Of a stretch of DNA of 64,000 nt, positions 51,264-63,616 are shown piece after piece (position 1 is the first letter of the stretch; each line of letters begins with the position of its first letter). A program made the translations under genes and the position numbers. The DNA is from Spirodela intermedia (taxonomy: Eukaryota; Streptophyta; Magnoliopsida; Alismatales; Araceae), in the NCBI GenBank assembly GCA_902729315.2, contig LR746275.1, positions 4,034,001 to 4,098,000 on the forward strand. Reading direction: 5' to 3'. A model generated the notes under the pieces. It saw nothing but the letters and a program-made list of their open reading frames with translations, ran no database searches and was not told where the DNA came from.

Positions 51264-51294
<31 letters not shown>

Positions 51295-51999
51295 GTGTTC
51301 GAGCTGCCTCTCCCACTAGCCTTCTGGCTCTCTCGAGTGCAGAGTGGGGACGAAGGCCATCAGGAGTATTCGCCTTGGTTTCTCTATTTCCCTGCATTCT
51401 CACTGTAAGCCGACCGTTGACTCCTCAATCCCGCAGTCATTGCCTCCCGTTTTCGTTTCTCCACCCACCAACTTTCCTCTCCCTATCCCCATCTACTCGT
51501 GTGGGTCGTCAACGTCTTGACTTGCACCCCACCTGGTTCCCGGAGGTGGCGGCTCGGCTCGTCTAGGACAACTCTGGCTTGAACCTCCGGCCCCCCCGTA
51601 CCTCCCCATCAGCTGGCCTGGCTCGGACAGGCAGGATCCGTTCTCACCTTCTTCAATGACCTGCGTCGCAGTATGATGATGTCAGAACCTCCGCGGTTGT
51701 TGAGACCCGTTGCGGCGGCGACGGTAACGTCTCTCTCTTGTTCTCTCTCTCTCTCTCTCTCTCTACGTCTGACTTGTCCGACTGTCGATATATAATCCCT
51801 TGCGTCGTTTCGGCTCTTCTACTGTGTCCCTAGTACAAAAACAAAGACATCTGAATTATTGAGGAGATTCGGGCCGCCACCGCTGACCGTTACTCAGCAA
51901 GCGCCGCCGAGGTTGAGCGCCCCCCCCCTCCTCTTCCTCCGCTCCCGCCCCTCCCCGTCCTCTTCCTCCCCTCACGTCTGAGATTTCGGGAATCTCGGC
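51239..51999. other. Spacer between the MYB and anthranilate synthase genes
   Basis: About 760 bp with (CT)n tracts at about 51264-51290 and 51732-51763 and pyrimidine-rich DNA before the next start. It must hold the MYB 3' UTR and the anthranilate synthase promoter. No gene is seen. Confidence 0.6.
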
Positions 52000-54900
52000 A
52001 TGGAAACCCTAGCTGCGCCGGTGGCCGCCTCCCAGCGCCTCCTCCCCTCCCCTTCCCGCCTCTCCGGCCGGCGCGCGTCCCCTCCGCTTTACTTGTCTCC
52101 GGGCGACGCGGCCGCCTCCTTGTGTGGTTCCGGTAGGAGCGCCCCTCCCATCCGTCTCTGCCATGGCCTACCCCCCTCCGTTTCCCGTCGCTCTGGTCCG
52201 CCGCCTCTCATGTGTCGCTCTGCGCTTTCCACTCCCTGCTCGGCGTCTCCGCCAGGTATTTGATCTGTAGATTGGATTCCCTTTTGCGATTCTCTTTGAC
52301 TGTTAGCGCGGAGTCTCCAGCAGATTCGACGGTGACGGAGGGTGCATGTGTGGTTTTTTGCTTGCAGTGGTCAACGATGAGGTGGTCAAATTTATGGAGG
52401 CGGGCAAGAGAGGGAACATGGTGGCGCTCTCCCGCTGCATATTCTGCGACCACCTGACACCGCTTCTGGCCTACCGGTGCCTCGTCAAGGAGGACGACCG
52501 TGATGCCCCCAGCTTCCTCTTCGAGTCTGTCGAACAGGGATCCCATGGAACAAATGTGGTGAGCACGGACTGTATGAATTTATTCTCCTCGAATTCTTCT
52601 TCTGTGATTTCTCGCCTCACTAGGAGTAATGTCTTCTAGGGAAGGTATAGTGTAGTTGGAGCGCAGCCGGCCATGGAGGTCGTAGCGAAGGAGAACTGGG
52701 TGACAATCATGGACCATGAGGAGGGCCAGAAGAAAGAGGAGTTTGTGGATGATCCTATGGTGGTTCCGAGGAGGATCATGGAGAGATGGAGCCCGCAGTC
52801 CATTGAGGATCTTCCTGACGCCTTCTGCGGTAGGCTGAGCTTCTTGATATCTTCTACTCTATGTTCTATATCTTTGATGGTCACGAAAATTCTAATGTCA
52901 ATGGATGGTTTCGTTGGAAAGTAGTTGATCCTCTGGCAGTCGAATAATTTAATAATATTTGGTTAATCTTCTTGACTATTATTCTTCCACCTATCATATG
53001 AAAGTGATTCCAGGCAAATGCATACAATTGGATTCGACGATCCAGCCTACGTGTGACCCACAATTATTAAGCCAGCTATCGCATTCTACTATCACACTGA
53101 CACTGCCATTTCAATATTAAGCCGGATGGTGTTTGACTGACTAAAGAAAGTAAACTTCCTTCAAGGTCTGCGTTTGTTTAATATTGTGCTTTAGACCGAT
53201 TCATTGATGTTTTAGTTTAAATCCCACTTGACATGGATGTGTTGGGGTCGTTTGACCAATCTGTGTAACATGTTCTGTCTGTTTTACTATAGAAAGCATT
53301 CTCGTGACGCCTAAAAATGTAGTATTCTTGTCTCCCTCTGGAGCATCGTATTTGGTGGCTCAATTCTAATAAAATTAGCTAAGGTTATCTTTTAAGGCAC
53401 CAGTCTGCGAACTTAGTCTTCAGTTAATCAAAAGTATCAGACTCGTCAGTCTTTAATCATCATTATCATTTTTTCTAGTGCCTAGGGGATTTTCATGTGC
53501 ATTTATTGCTCCTTGGGAATCGAGTTAGCCATTGTTCAAGCCTTATGCTGTTGGGTTCAAAAGTTGTTCAGATTTTCCGAGATGTTAAATGCGAGGCAAG
53601 AAAATTAGCCCATATTTTTCAGTCCATATGATATTTTGATGGAGCTATTTATTTTAAAATGTCTTGGATTGAGGGCATTCATCATTTCGGAACTTTTCAA
53701 GCTAACCCTACTCCAAATTTATACCATATTTTCGTTAGGGAGGTACATATTCTTTAACTTTTTCGTGATCGGGGCCCATTTCTTACAGAATCATTTGGTG
53801 ATGCGCAGTTGAATTTAGAAGTTTGCCATTGAACAATGACGCTTCCTATGTAATAGGTGATTTCATTCACTGATCCAGTGGAGAGGCTATATGTCTGCCA
53901 TTTTTCATTGTTTATTTTATTAACATTTTAATTTTTTTGGAAAAGTCAATCACTGACAAGTCTTGAATGATCTTTCCTTATTTTCGGGTTACATATGCTT
54001 ATATTTATTTTTCATTGAGAAAGAATGCAATTATTTTATTTTTATAATTTATGGTAGCTATAACATCGGTTTCGTGTCATTGTGTCAACGATTTTTTGTA
54101 CTCCAACATTCTTTATTTAATCAAACAAGAATCATGAAAGTTTCAAACGTAGAAAAGCTTATGGAGCTTAAGCAGTTGAGCAAATGTTTTTTAGTTTTTT
54201 TCAGGCGGATGGGTCGGCTATTTTTCATATGATACAGTTCGATATGTGGAAAAAAAGAAACTTCCATTCTCAAGCGCTCCTGAAGATGATAGGAATCTCC
54301 CAGACGTCCACCTAGGTCTCTATAATAATATCATAGTATTTGACCATGTGGAGAAGGTAAACTTGTTTTTTCTGTATCTATCACATGTGAGTTTTAATAA
54401 TTATGAGAAGTACACTTGACTGCATTGGTTTCTGAACCATTTACGATTATGATACCTGTTTTTCTGCTATCTAACCGTAGTGGTGTCACCTTTAGCTGAT
54501 CATTTACTGTCAGAATTTCATTTTACAAAGGTGATCCATCAGCATTGAGTCGATCAATTCAGAGGATATATAATACTCTGCGGAACATAACTGGATGTCT
54601 GGTCTATTTCTTGAATCAGAAAGCATATGTAATCCATTGGGTTCGAGTGGATCGCTACCCTTCTATCGAGTTAGCCTATCATGATGGAAAGCAGCAGTTG
54701 AACTTCCTGCTATCTATGTTACATAACGATAATCTGTGAGTTGGAGAGCACCCTATTGCTGTTTTGGTTACTTTTTATCTGTATGTCAGTTATTGTGACT
54801 GTGTTCTGAATCATGGTTATTCCTCTTCTGTTAGTCCAAAGTTATCAGCAGGATCCGTGAACTTACATACTCGGCAATTTGGGAAATCTCTGACAAAGTC

Positions 54901-57689
54901 AACCATGTCTAGTGAAGCATATAAGGGGGCTGTCATGGAGGCAAAAGAGCATATTCTTGCTGGAGACATCTTCCAGATTGTCCTGAGTCAACGTTTTGAG
55001 CGCAGAACATTTGCTGATCCATTTGAAGTATACAGAGCGTTAAGAGTTGTGAATCCAAGTCCCTATATGACTTATCTTCAGGTTTATAGACTCCTGGCAG
55101 TCTCTTTTAGCAATTTTTTTCGATTGGCTCTTGCATACATGATGGCAAAATCTGCAATGCTTTGACAATATTGGTTTTATAATTCATTTCTACTTTCTGA
55201 CAAATTTCAGGCCAGAGGAAGTATTCTTGTGGCATCAAGCCCTGAAATTCTTACTCGTGTGAGGAAAGTAGGTCACAACCTTTTCTCTTAGTTTTAGTTG
55301 AGCTTGTTTGGCTCACCAATCATTCATTTGATATTAGTACAGTGCTTAATTGGTAGAATTGCTTTCTCGGTTGGTTATATTTTCAGGACGGCGTCAACTT
55401 AATTGAAAACAATAATGTTTTCATTTTAATGGCCATGGCACAATATCAGTATTTAGTTCCTGACGTCGTATTCTCTTCCTTGAGACTTCTGTGCACCTTT
55501 AATCATATTACACTGTCCAACAGGATGACTATTTAAAATTGAAGCAGTATGCGTTGCAGGAATTTATTTCACATTTATGTTCGGTAGAGATCATCATTCA
55601 TCATAATTCACTAGCCGATTTCGATTTTTCATTATATGAGACTTTATTTGTCTTGGAAATCCTCTGTTGGTGAATTTTGAAACCTTTTGGTCCTGTCGTT
55701 TAAATATAGATGAGGGAGAAGAAAGAGAAGCAATAGTTAACATATCGCATATTGACTATGCACTGTATCTAGCACCCATCCTCATCTGCTTTTGGCGTTA
55801 AAATTCATGGGGTGACTCTTGGCTTATGCCGCAATTTTTTATTTGGATATGAGCTTGAACACCACTCCTAAATTTCGTTTCCTTTTCTGTACATCTCGTT
55901 TGGTTTGTGAAGCAATATTGTGGGCTTTGTCTTAATGGAACAAAACAATGGTGCCGACAATCGAACGTATCAATGCATCATTCTACCTCGTACCATGCCG
56001 TTCAACTTTATCTGCTTGGGTTGTGAATCTTCGTAGTGCGAGAATTGGTTTTATATCGCTTTCTGGCACGTGTGTAAAGTGGTGTGCCTCTGTTTTCCTC
56101 ATGTTTTAAGGGAAAGGTCATCAATCGTCCACTTGCTGGGACAGCTCCAAGAGGCAAGACAGCGGGAGAGGATCTTGAAGTAGAACGTTGGCTGCTGAAT
56201 GATGAAAAACAGTGTGCAGAGCACATCATGTTAGTTGACTTGGGAAGGAATGACGTTGGAAAGGTTCGTAAAGCGCTTGATTGTCTTGTACTTTGCATTT
56301 TCTATCTATTGGAGCCCCCAAACGTAAATGCCAAAATAATAACAACCCATATTTCTCCTAACCTGATTGGCAATCCGTGCTTCCTGATCTTCAGAGACCG
56401 TAGGGTCTCTGTTTCTTGTTTAACGACTGAGTAGATTTCCACAACTTTCTGTGTATCATGCCTTTTGACGCTCGATCTTGATGTGATTTTTTTTGGTGAG
56501 TTTCAAATCACTCTCCATGCTTGTGCTCTCTCTTGAGTTGAATTTTATCTGTGGCTGAATCATGCGAATCATTCAGTAAATCATGCTTCGGCAAATATGC
56601 GAAGCAATAAATAAAATAGAACTCCACTCAACACACTGCAGGAGAATTTTTCTGAAGAATGGTGTCAAGGTTCAAGACCTGCTTAATCTTTTTCTTGGGT
56701 ATGACCACTTAAGGCTCTGATGCAACCTGGTCGCCTTGTCACACTGATTTTCGTTCGTCTTCGTACCATCTATCGTGCCACTACTCTCTGATGGTTACTC
56801 CTTTGCCTGCGACCTTTCAAGGAGTGGCAGAACAGTGGCCTCCATTATTTATCGTTGCGTCATATCTCACATTCCCGGATCCTTGTGGTTCAGGTTTCGA
56901 AGCACGGGTCCGTGAGGGTGGAGAAGCTGATGGATATAGAAAGATACTCGCACGTCATGCACATAAGTTCCACGGTAAGGAAGACCGCCCGCCGCCCCTC
57001 CCGCCCGCTTTAGAGTAGCATTGGCATGTGATTTATCGCTGTTTTCCGGGTTCCCATCTCTTTATCTGGCCGTGGGATATTATCAGAAAAATCGGCCTGG
57101 CCGAGACCCACCGAGGAATCCCCACGCCCGGTCGACATTTATTCTTTAGCCGATGATATGTTTGCAGGTCAGTGGAGAGCTGCATGATCATCATACGAGC
57201 TGGGATGCTCTGCGTGCCGCTTTGCCCGTCGGCACCGTGAGCGGTGCTCCAAAGGTTGCCCGTCCATACTCGTCCCCCTCTCCATAACACATATTTCGAG
57301 TCGACCTTGGCGGCTGGTTACGCGAGAGGAGGAAGTCATGCTTGATGAAATTAATCTAACATTCTCAGGTCAGAGCGATGGAGTTGATAGACGAGCTGGA
57401 GGCGACGCGGCGGGGCCCGTACAGCGGCGGGTTCGGAACGGTGGCGTTCGGCGGGGACATGGACATCGCGCTCGCCCTCCGCACAATCATCTTCCCCATC
57501 GGCCCTCACTATGACACCGTCTACTCCTACAAGGACGGGAAGCGGCGGCGGGAGTGGGTGGCGCACCTCCAGGCCGGCGCCGGCATCGTCGCCGACAGTG
57601 TCCCCGACGACGAGCAGCGCGAGTGCGAGAACAAGGCCGCGGCGCTCGCTCGTGCCATCGACCTCGCCGAGTCGGCGTTCCCCCATTGA
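52000..57689 (+). CDS. ASA: Anthranilate synthase alpha subunit, plastid
   Basis: The chorismate-utilising subunit that makes anthranilate, the first committed step of tryptophan synthesis, in plastids with a glutaminase beta subunit. Eleven exons: 52000-52255, 52368-52558, 52640-52829, 54205-54356, 54620-54735, 54835-55081, 55211-55267, 56111-56263, 56894-56974, 57168-57254 and 57369-57689. The frame is kept across all junctions, giving 616 residues. Exon 1 encodes a Ser/Pro/Arg-rich transit peptide. The N-terminal regulatory part has FLFESVEQG, the region where tryptophan feedback acts, then [13 protein letters not shown]. The catalytic domain includes [93 protein letters not shown] and [13 protein letters not shown]. 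No defect is visible. ASA1 versus ASA2 cannot be told. Confidence 0.96.
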
Positions 57690-59334
57690 TCGATTGATTT
57701 GTGTGGAGGTGGAAAGGTGGTGAGTCATGGAGGAACAATAACATTATTCTTGCTTGCTTGTCTGTCGTCGGTCATCTTCTCCCCCCCGTCGCGGCTTGCC
57801 ATTGCCATTGCGATTGCGATTGTGACTGAATAAGTGAGTGAAGGCCGTTCGTTATATGGTCCTCGAGGACACTCATGAGCAGTAAGCTTCAGAGAATTTA
57901 TTACAGGGGGCTATTGCACCTAGTGGTCAGGAGACTCCAAGCGTAGAGGATCATCGGCGATTCACTCGCCGGGGGTCCACCCACCAAGTGTTGCCATTCA
58001 CGCCGCTGACCCATCTTGGCACCGAAACGAATGAAGCTGAATTCTCGTCCGGAGAGTTGGGAACGGGGTGACTACCACACTTGATATTTTTATCTAGAGA
58101 AGCCACGACGGAAACAGTAAATGCAAGCGCTGCAACTCACTGCAGTCGGGGAACCGAAATTCTCACTGGAAAGAGTCCACATCCTGTCTCAGAATCGGTA
58201 GCTCTGCACTCTGGCGATGCAGCTGTTAGCCCCTGTTAAGTACTTTACTTGAATCCGTGGCAGTCATGAATCCCCAACTAGAGTTCTTAGGAAGGGGGCA
58301 CACCCTGATTAGCGCTTACAACCAGTCCTGCCAATTTGCCAAACGCAATTCTACAACCAGGGCCCCGAGATTGGGGAAATGGTCAGAGCTAGACTCCAAC
58401 TCCCCTGTGTATCAATGCAATTCATCATCCCTCATTATTAAGGTGGTGCTGATCCCCAGTCATGAACCACTCACTATCCGTCAAGTTTACCACATGTAAG
58501 CTTGTGGGTCTCAGGATTGACTCTTGAGGAGTCTTCTTCAGCTTATGAGAGCCGAGAAGTCAAAGATACTTCAATTTGGCAAGATTGCCAACCTCCTTAG
58601 ACAATGATCTTCTATATATATACACACGCGCACACATACACACACACACACACACACAGACAACCCCTCATAACATAATTAAATCGTGGAGCTAAACTCA
58701 TAAACCAATATCACATGTGAACTCTATTTTTTAATTTTTTCAAAAGAAAACTTTTATATCATAAAAGAGTTTACACCATTAGGCTTCAACACATGATTAT
58801 CCCTAGCTGCAACATGCCTGCTGCTTAGAGATGCTTCTTCCCCTGGACCAGTACAGATTGACATGCATACACTCTTGGTTTTACTGAAACTAAAACGTAA
58901 TCTAGGCTTGGTTTTACATGTGAACTCTCTTCTATTCTTGTGACTTGGAGATCTAACACTTGGAACATCAGCATGTGCGCAAAGAAATAAGAATTGAGAT
59001 CAAATGCGGGAATTCATTTAAAAAATTAAGCGTTAAAAGAGTTTGACATTTTGATTTTTGAGAAGGTGAGGCAACGATCACGCTGGTTGTCAGGAAAATT
59101 CTTGTAACAATTTTCCTGTTTCCAGTTGGAGGAATATGAACTCTTTCTTTCTTAGCCTACCCCAAGGATTTAGTGGGTTTTCCAAACTCACCATCTGTTT
59201 ACTAGGATATCATATCTCGGATAGAATAATGGATCCTAAACTATACATCCTAAAAGAAAAGAAACATATTTACTCAGGTATGACATCATCGTTCTACGAC
59301 GGGCACATGTTTGTCATCATTCATATACTTGTTA
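57690..59334. other. Intergenic with a (CA)n microsatellite
   Basis: About 1.6 kb. A TATATA/(CA)n repeat lies at about 58613-58661. No coding exon was recognised on either strand, although this is where downstream exons of the ORF at 59335-59610 would have to lie. AT content rises after 58,600. Confidence 0.5.
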
Positions 59335-59610
59335 TCATTTAAGAAACGGAACGGTGACTTCAGTGGCGATGGCCTTGATGGGGATTCGGGAACGATGGTG
59401 AAGAGCCGGAGGAGGTAAGATTGAGCGAAACAGCTGTTGAGAGTGCGTAGAGACAACGTGAGATCTAGCAGGGATCAAGGGAACAGCTTGTCCAACTGAA
59501 CAAACGGTCTTCCTGTTTTCAAATGATTTCAGGTTGAGAGTTGAGAAGAAGGGAGAGCCTATGGTGCAGGAAGAGGCAGTAGGAGAGAAGCGAGCTGAGG
59601 AAGAGGCCAC
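59335..59610 (-). CDS. Orphan ORF with plastid transit-peptide-like composition
   Basis: A 91-codon ORF starting MASSSARFSPTASSCTIGSP, rich in Ser, Thr, Ala and basic residues and almost free of acidic residues in its first 60 positions. It ends IPIKAIATEVTVPFLK. This looks like a chloroplast transit peptide and the start of a mature protein, not a complete enzyme. ACTGAA|GTCACC or CACC|GTTCCG could be splice donors, but I find no matching exon downstream. It is divergent from the bTHXc gene, with 317 bp between starts. It may be exon 1 of a gene I cannot complete, or a truncated duplicate. Confidence 0.45.
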   Translation of the reverse strand: MASSSARFSPTASSCTIGSPFFSTLNLKSFENRKTVCSVGQAVPLIPARSHVVSTHSQQLFRSILPPPALHHRSRIPIKAIATEVTVPFLK

Positions 59611-59927
59611 GGCGGCGCCGCCGTGTTGCGAAGACGGAGGCGATCTTCGGGAGTTCCGTCGGTAGGGACTTTTTAGAGGAACATCTCTTCGTTAATTTGA
59701 CCTTATGGAAGGAAACCGACGGTGGGGATTCAGCCACAGAATGTCAGCCCCGCACCCCTATCCAACGGTCAGGATTCGAGGCCCCAGACCTACGGCTGGC
59801 TGGGAGTCGACACGACAATTCCCCTCCCATATTATCATCTTATCTGCCTCCCTCTTCCCCATTCCTTCTCTTCCCTGTACCATCACCCCGCCCATCATCC
59901 ATCCCCTCGCCATTCCGCACCGGCGCG

Positions 59928-60551
59928 ATGGCGACGCTGACGACGGTGGCCGGAATAGGCGGCACGACGGGGATCGTCACCGGGGTGAGGCCTCTCTTGG
60001 TCGTCGGCACTTCCTCCCGGGAGCTTGGCTTCAGTCGGGCCGGGGCGCTGTCTGGGCTCTCCCTCTCGCTCTCTGTGGCGACTGCTTCTCCGGCTCCTGC
60101 CTTGGTTTCAGCTCTTCCCATGGGTAAATTTCTCTCCGACAGAGCCTCTGTACCATCCCATTCGCCCGTTGTGGGATGAGCCCAGAAAAGGTTCCTAAAT
60201 CTCTGCCCCATTATCGGGGGTGTGTTCTTGAGGCAGTGTACTGCGGAAGAGGGGACAGGAAGACGGCGAGGGGCAAGCGTTTCAGTCGCTCCTATGGCAA
60301 CGTGAGTAGCTCCCGAACTCTGTGAACTTGGGTCCTTGTTGCCCTTTCTTAGTTAAGAGAAGGCATGGTCGGGTAAAGTTCGTTTCCTCTCCTCCGTGTT
60401 GCCCCTGCCCCTCCGATAGGCGAGGCCCAGGAACAAGAAGAAGGGAAGAGGGCCACCGCGCGTTCCTGTGCCGCCGTCCCCGCCGAGGAAGGACCGGTTT
60501 GACGACGGGGAAATCGTCAAGATTGAAATCGACGAGTCCCTCTTCTCGTAG
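59928..60551 (+). CDS. RPS31: Plastid 30S ribosomal protein bTHXc (S31, PSRP4)
   Basis: A small basic protein of the chloroplast small ribosomal subunit. Three exons: 59928-60123, 60237-60301 and 60420-60551, GT/AG, 130 residues. Exon 1 encodes the transit peptide ([15 protein letters not shown]..). The mature protein is diagnostic: [20 protein letters not shown], then [20 protein letters not shown], then [19 protein letters not shown]. The tail ends SLFS after the usual IDE. The exon-2 block is the Thx motif that binds at the head of 16S rRNA. In-frame upstream codons reach 59697, but the family N-terminus and the GCGATGGC context support the Met at 59928. It converges with the CCCH gene, with about 700 bp between stop codons. 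Confidence 0.93.
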
Positions 60552-61252
60552 GCGTCCCGTCTGAACCGGCGGGACAGAGTTGCCGGCTTCTCTCTCTGGA
60601 CATATCCGCTTCTCCCCCGGCATGGATCTTCCTCTCGTCGCGGTGCTCTTTCGTTCATGTCCTCCACCCCGCCCCCCCCCACTCCGTCAAGCTGAATTAT
60701 GCGCTCTTGTCCTCCTCATTGCTAAGTTTTTCACTTGGTGCCATTCGTCTTGGATACATCGTGACCTCTTGCTGGTGAGTAAATGCGTCGCCAACCCCAT
60801 CTTCGTGCTAATCATCGGTACCCCCATCTCCGAAGAAGTCTTTGCCCCAAGGAATCCTGTGAGGGAGTCGATTGCGATCTTCTTCCCTCCGGCGTAAGTC
60901 AGGAATGTGGGCTCGAGACGCGGGTTATTTTCCTTCCTCCATAGACTTGGGGCAGTGTAGCAATCCTGCTACATTCATCAGGAAGGAAAGAAGGAATTCA
61001 GGCGGGTGGACGAGCCAGACTTGGCACCATGCCCACCAAATGATACAAATCATCCTCACAAACGAGGCCAAACTCAGCTCCTAGCGCGCATCAAATCGCA
61101 CGAAGCAGTCTGCTCAGTCGGTCCTTACAGAGGGACACAATTGATTCTAACCCGTATGTAATGCAGGTAATCTCCTCGTCATCCCCTCGGCTCTCCCACC
61201 TACCCCATCCATCTCAAGTGACGCTTTCTCCACCTCCCTGCTTCCTCGCCGC
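60552..61252. other. Convergent intergenic region
   Basis: About 700 bp between two convergent stop codons, expected to hold both 3' UTRs. No gene, repeat or hairpin of note is seen. If the last gene has a fifth exon, it would lie here. Confidence 0.5.
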
Positions 61253-63616
61253 TCACCGCCTGCCTTCTTCTTCCCTCGATGATCGCGTTTTGCTTTCATA
61301 TTTCTCCGGTCGCCCGTCGCGTCTTTGTCTCCCTGGGTCTTTCCGGCTCCGCTCGGGGTCTCCTCTGCTGGGATGGCTCTTCACGGGGTGCTCTTCCTCC
61401 GCTCTGCGTGAAGAATGGCCCGTCCAGCGCTCCCCCACCTCCGCTCTGGACGAGCCGCTCGTCCTGCGGGCGTCCTCGCCCTCCGTTCTGCCGGAATATG
61501 CCTTCCCTGGGCCCCTCCCGTGACTCCTCGGGGGACCCTCGAACTTCTCATGGCCCCACCTCGCGCTGCTGTCCTGGGCGCCCCAGCCAGTATTCGCATT
61601 CCTCTGCAGGTCAGGACACATCGTAAGGCCAGGAGGAAACAAGAACGCGTAAAAATAAGATCGCCAAAACGATGAATAAACAGAGGAATACCGTGGAACT
61701 AGACCCGGAAAGCTTATAGATAATCAACGCAGTAAGAACTAAACCCGGAAAGCTTATAGAAAATCAGTGCAGTAAGAACGAATGCAGTACGGGCGTGAGA
61801 GCTACGAGCATATACAAGTGTAATCAGCGCTGTGAGATACGGACATCGTTTTCTGTGAATGATGTTCGCTCCGGGATGAGCTTTGAGGGGGAGGGGAGAC
61901 CAAAGAGGAACACGGACTAGAGGCAGCAGCAGGGAAGGATGCAAAAATACAGGCAAAACCAAAACCTGCGTTCTCGATGCAACTAGTTGGAAGCTAGAAG
62001 ACGATGACGGTGGCGGCGGTGGGCAGGAATATAGAATACTCATGAGACAGAGGTCGTCGCTGTATGTGATCAAAAAAATCCTTGCGTCCGTGTAGACAAC
62101 ATTATCCTTTTTCTAAGGATTTTTTTGATCAAGAGTCGATTTCATTTTTAATCGATGGGCCCATCTGATGAAACTCTGGAAGTCTGTGTGCTTTCCCCAT
62201 GGGATGCCATCAAAATAGATGAGGAATGCAAGCTTTTCAGATGCTCGGGGGCGCGCAATTCGGAACAATATGAAGGGGACGAAGGCCCATTCTTCCGTCA
62301 TAATGCCCAGATCAGTAGCTGCTCTTTGCAGTCCGTCAAGAAAATGATAATTGCTCAAACGACATACTATTTCTCGTCAAATACAGCAAACGCGAACGCC
62401 TCTGATCACTGATGACCCTGCATCGACCGCAGGGAAAAAGACCCTGACCAGAAGTGGCGTAGGAAAGCGTGGTCGCCACACCAGCTTCTGTTCGCTAGAG
62501 CACATGGGAATAAAGATGGTCACGAGCTGCTGGCCGGTCATTCCATGCTAAATCCGCATATTCAAGACAATCGACACGACCACAAGAAAAAAATCGAGAT
62601 AATCTTGCAGGAAAGAGGAAAACCAGCCTTGCGAATGGGAAGAGAAGGGGATCGTAAGAATCTGTCTCTTACTTGCTCATCATGAGAAAATTTGCACGAA
62701 TCTCCTCGGTTGCATTCCCCTCGCTGGAAGGCATGGCAAACTCCCCGCGCCTCTCTCTTTCGTTTCGCCTCCTCCTCGTCCTCCTCTTCCTCTTTCTTTT
62801 TGTAATTACTAACGTGGTCGACCCTTATAATCCGCCCGAGCAGCTTGGCGCCATTCAGATTATCTGTCGGACACGATTGCCTCAAGTCAACCGCCAGCCG
62901 TGAGAGCATGCGGAGAAGAAAGATATAAGAGTGCTGTTTGACAAACCTACGGCAAGAATTGTGCTCCTCTGGTCTTCATAGGCGATGAAAGCAAAACCTT
63001 TCGATTTCCCCGTGCCCTTGTCTCGGACAAGATTAACATCTACAACCTCTCCATACCTGAATTTGAGGAGAGGAACTGTTATGATACAGAAAAGCTGCCG
63101 GAAATGACGCATTGACCCGTCAAAGCGATTACTGACCCAGGGCATGCCTCGCAATGCATGTAAGCATAGAGGATCATCCAACGAAGGCCATTATCCATCT
63201 GGTTTTATTCTGGATGACGACGGAAGTCTAATGTTTTTCTAAGAAGAATTTTTTTCAATTAATACGTCGCTCCTATGGAAACACACTGGACATTTTGTGG
63301 TTGTACCCACGAAACGAACGAGTTTCCGGGAAGAACAGAACGCGGTGGTGAGGATCCAGATGGGAAACCGTCAAAAGAGTCTCACGAAATCCGTAATCTC
63401 GAATCGAAAGTGTTTTCATAGATCAATGTTAAGCTCTGCTTACTGGGCAAAGACGGCGAGAAGATCTCCCTCCGTGAGGTCAAAGGGGATCCCCCCGACG
63501 AAGACGTAGGCCGAACCCTTGTATTTGGCGTGCCACGAAGCCTCCTCGGACAAGCCCAGAGACGCCTCTAGGGAGGTTATCTTCTGTATCTGCTTCACCT
63601 GCGTCAGGGGATTCAT
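61253..63616 (-). CDS. RRM plus CCCH zinc-finger splicing protein (RBMX2/C3H25-like)
   Basis: The plant counterpart of RBMX2/Ist3, an RNA-binding spliceosome component (known in plants as CCCH protein 25 in Arabidopsis and 42 in rice). Four exons in transcript order: 63616-63444, 63056-62947, 62863-62673 and 61603-61253, giving 274 residues. The N-terminus is MNPLTQVKQIQKITSLEASL, then SWHAKYKGSAYVFVGGIPFD. RNP1 is GKSKGFAFIAYED after VDVNLVRDKGTG. NLNGAKLLGRIIRVDHV ends the RRM. An acidic linker precedes the C-x8-C-x5-C-x3-H finger (CHAFQRGECNRGDSCKFSH). The Arg/Ser/Glu-rich tail starts RNANTGWG, matching the family's ANTGWG. The stop overlaps a donor-like GTGAGC, so a further exon is possible. 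Confidence 0.92.
61701..61780 (+). repeat. 40-bp tandem duplication in an intron
   Basis: The 40-bp unit at 61701-61740 (AGACCCGGAAAGCTTATAGA...) is repeated with four substitutions at 61741-61780. Both copies lie in the third intron of the CCCH gene, close to its 3' splice site. Confidence 0.9.
62067..62131. repeat. 17-bp perfect inverted repeat in an intron
   Basis: The arm TGATCAAAAAAATCCTT (62067-62083) is exactly inverted at 62115-62131, with 31 bp between. It lies in the third intron of the CCCH gene. The T-rich ends and total length of 65 bp suggest a small foldback element. Confidence 0.9.

Noticed and set aside
62113-62358. 81-codon - strand ORF as an exon of the CCCH gene
   Set aside because: The family tail ANTGWG is found in a later exon at 61603, so this ORF lies within the intron and is not needed.
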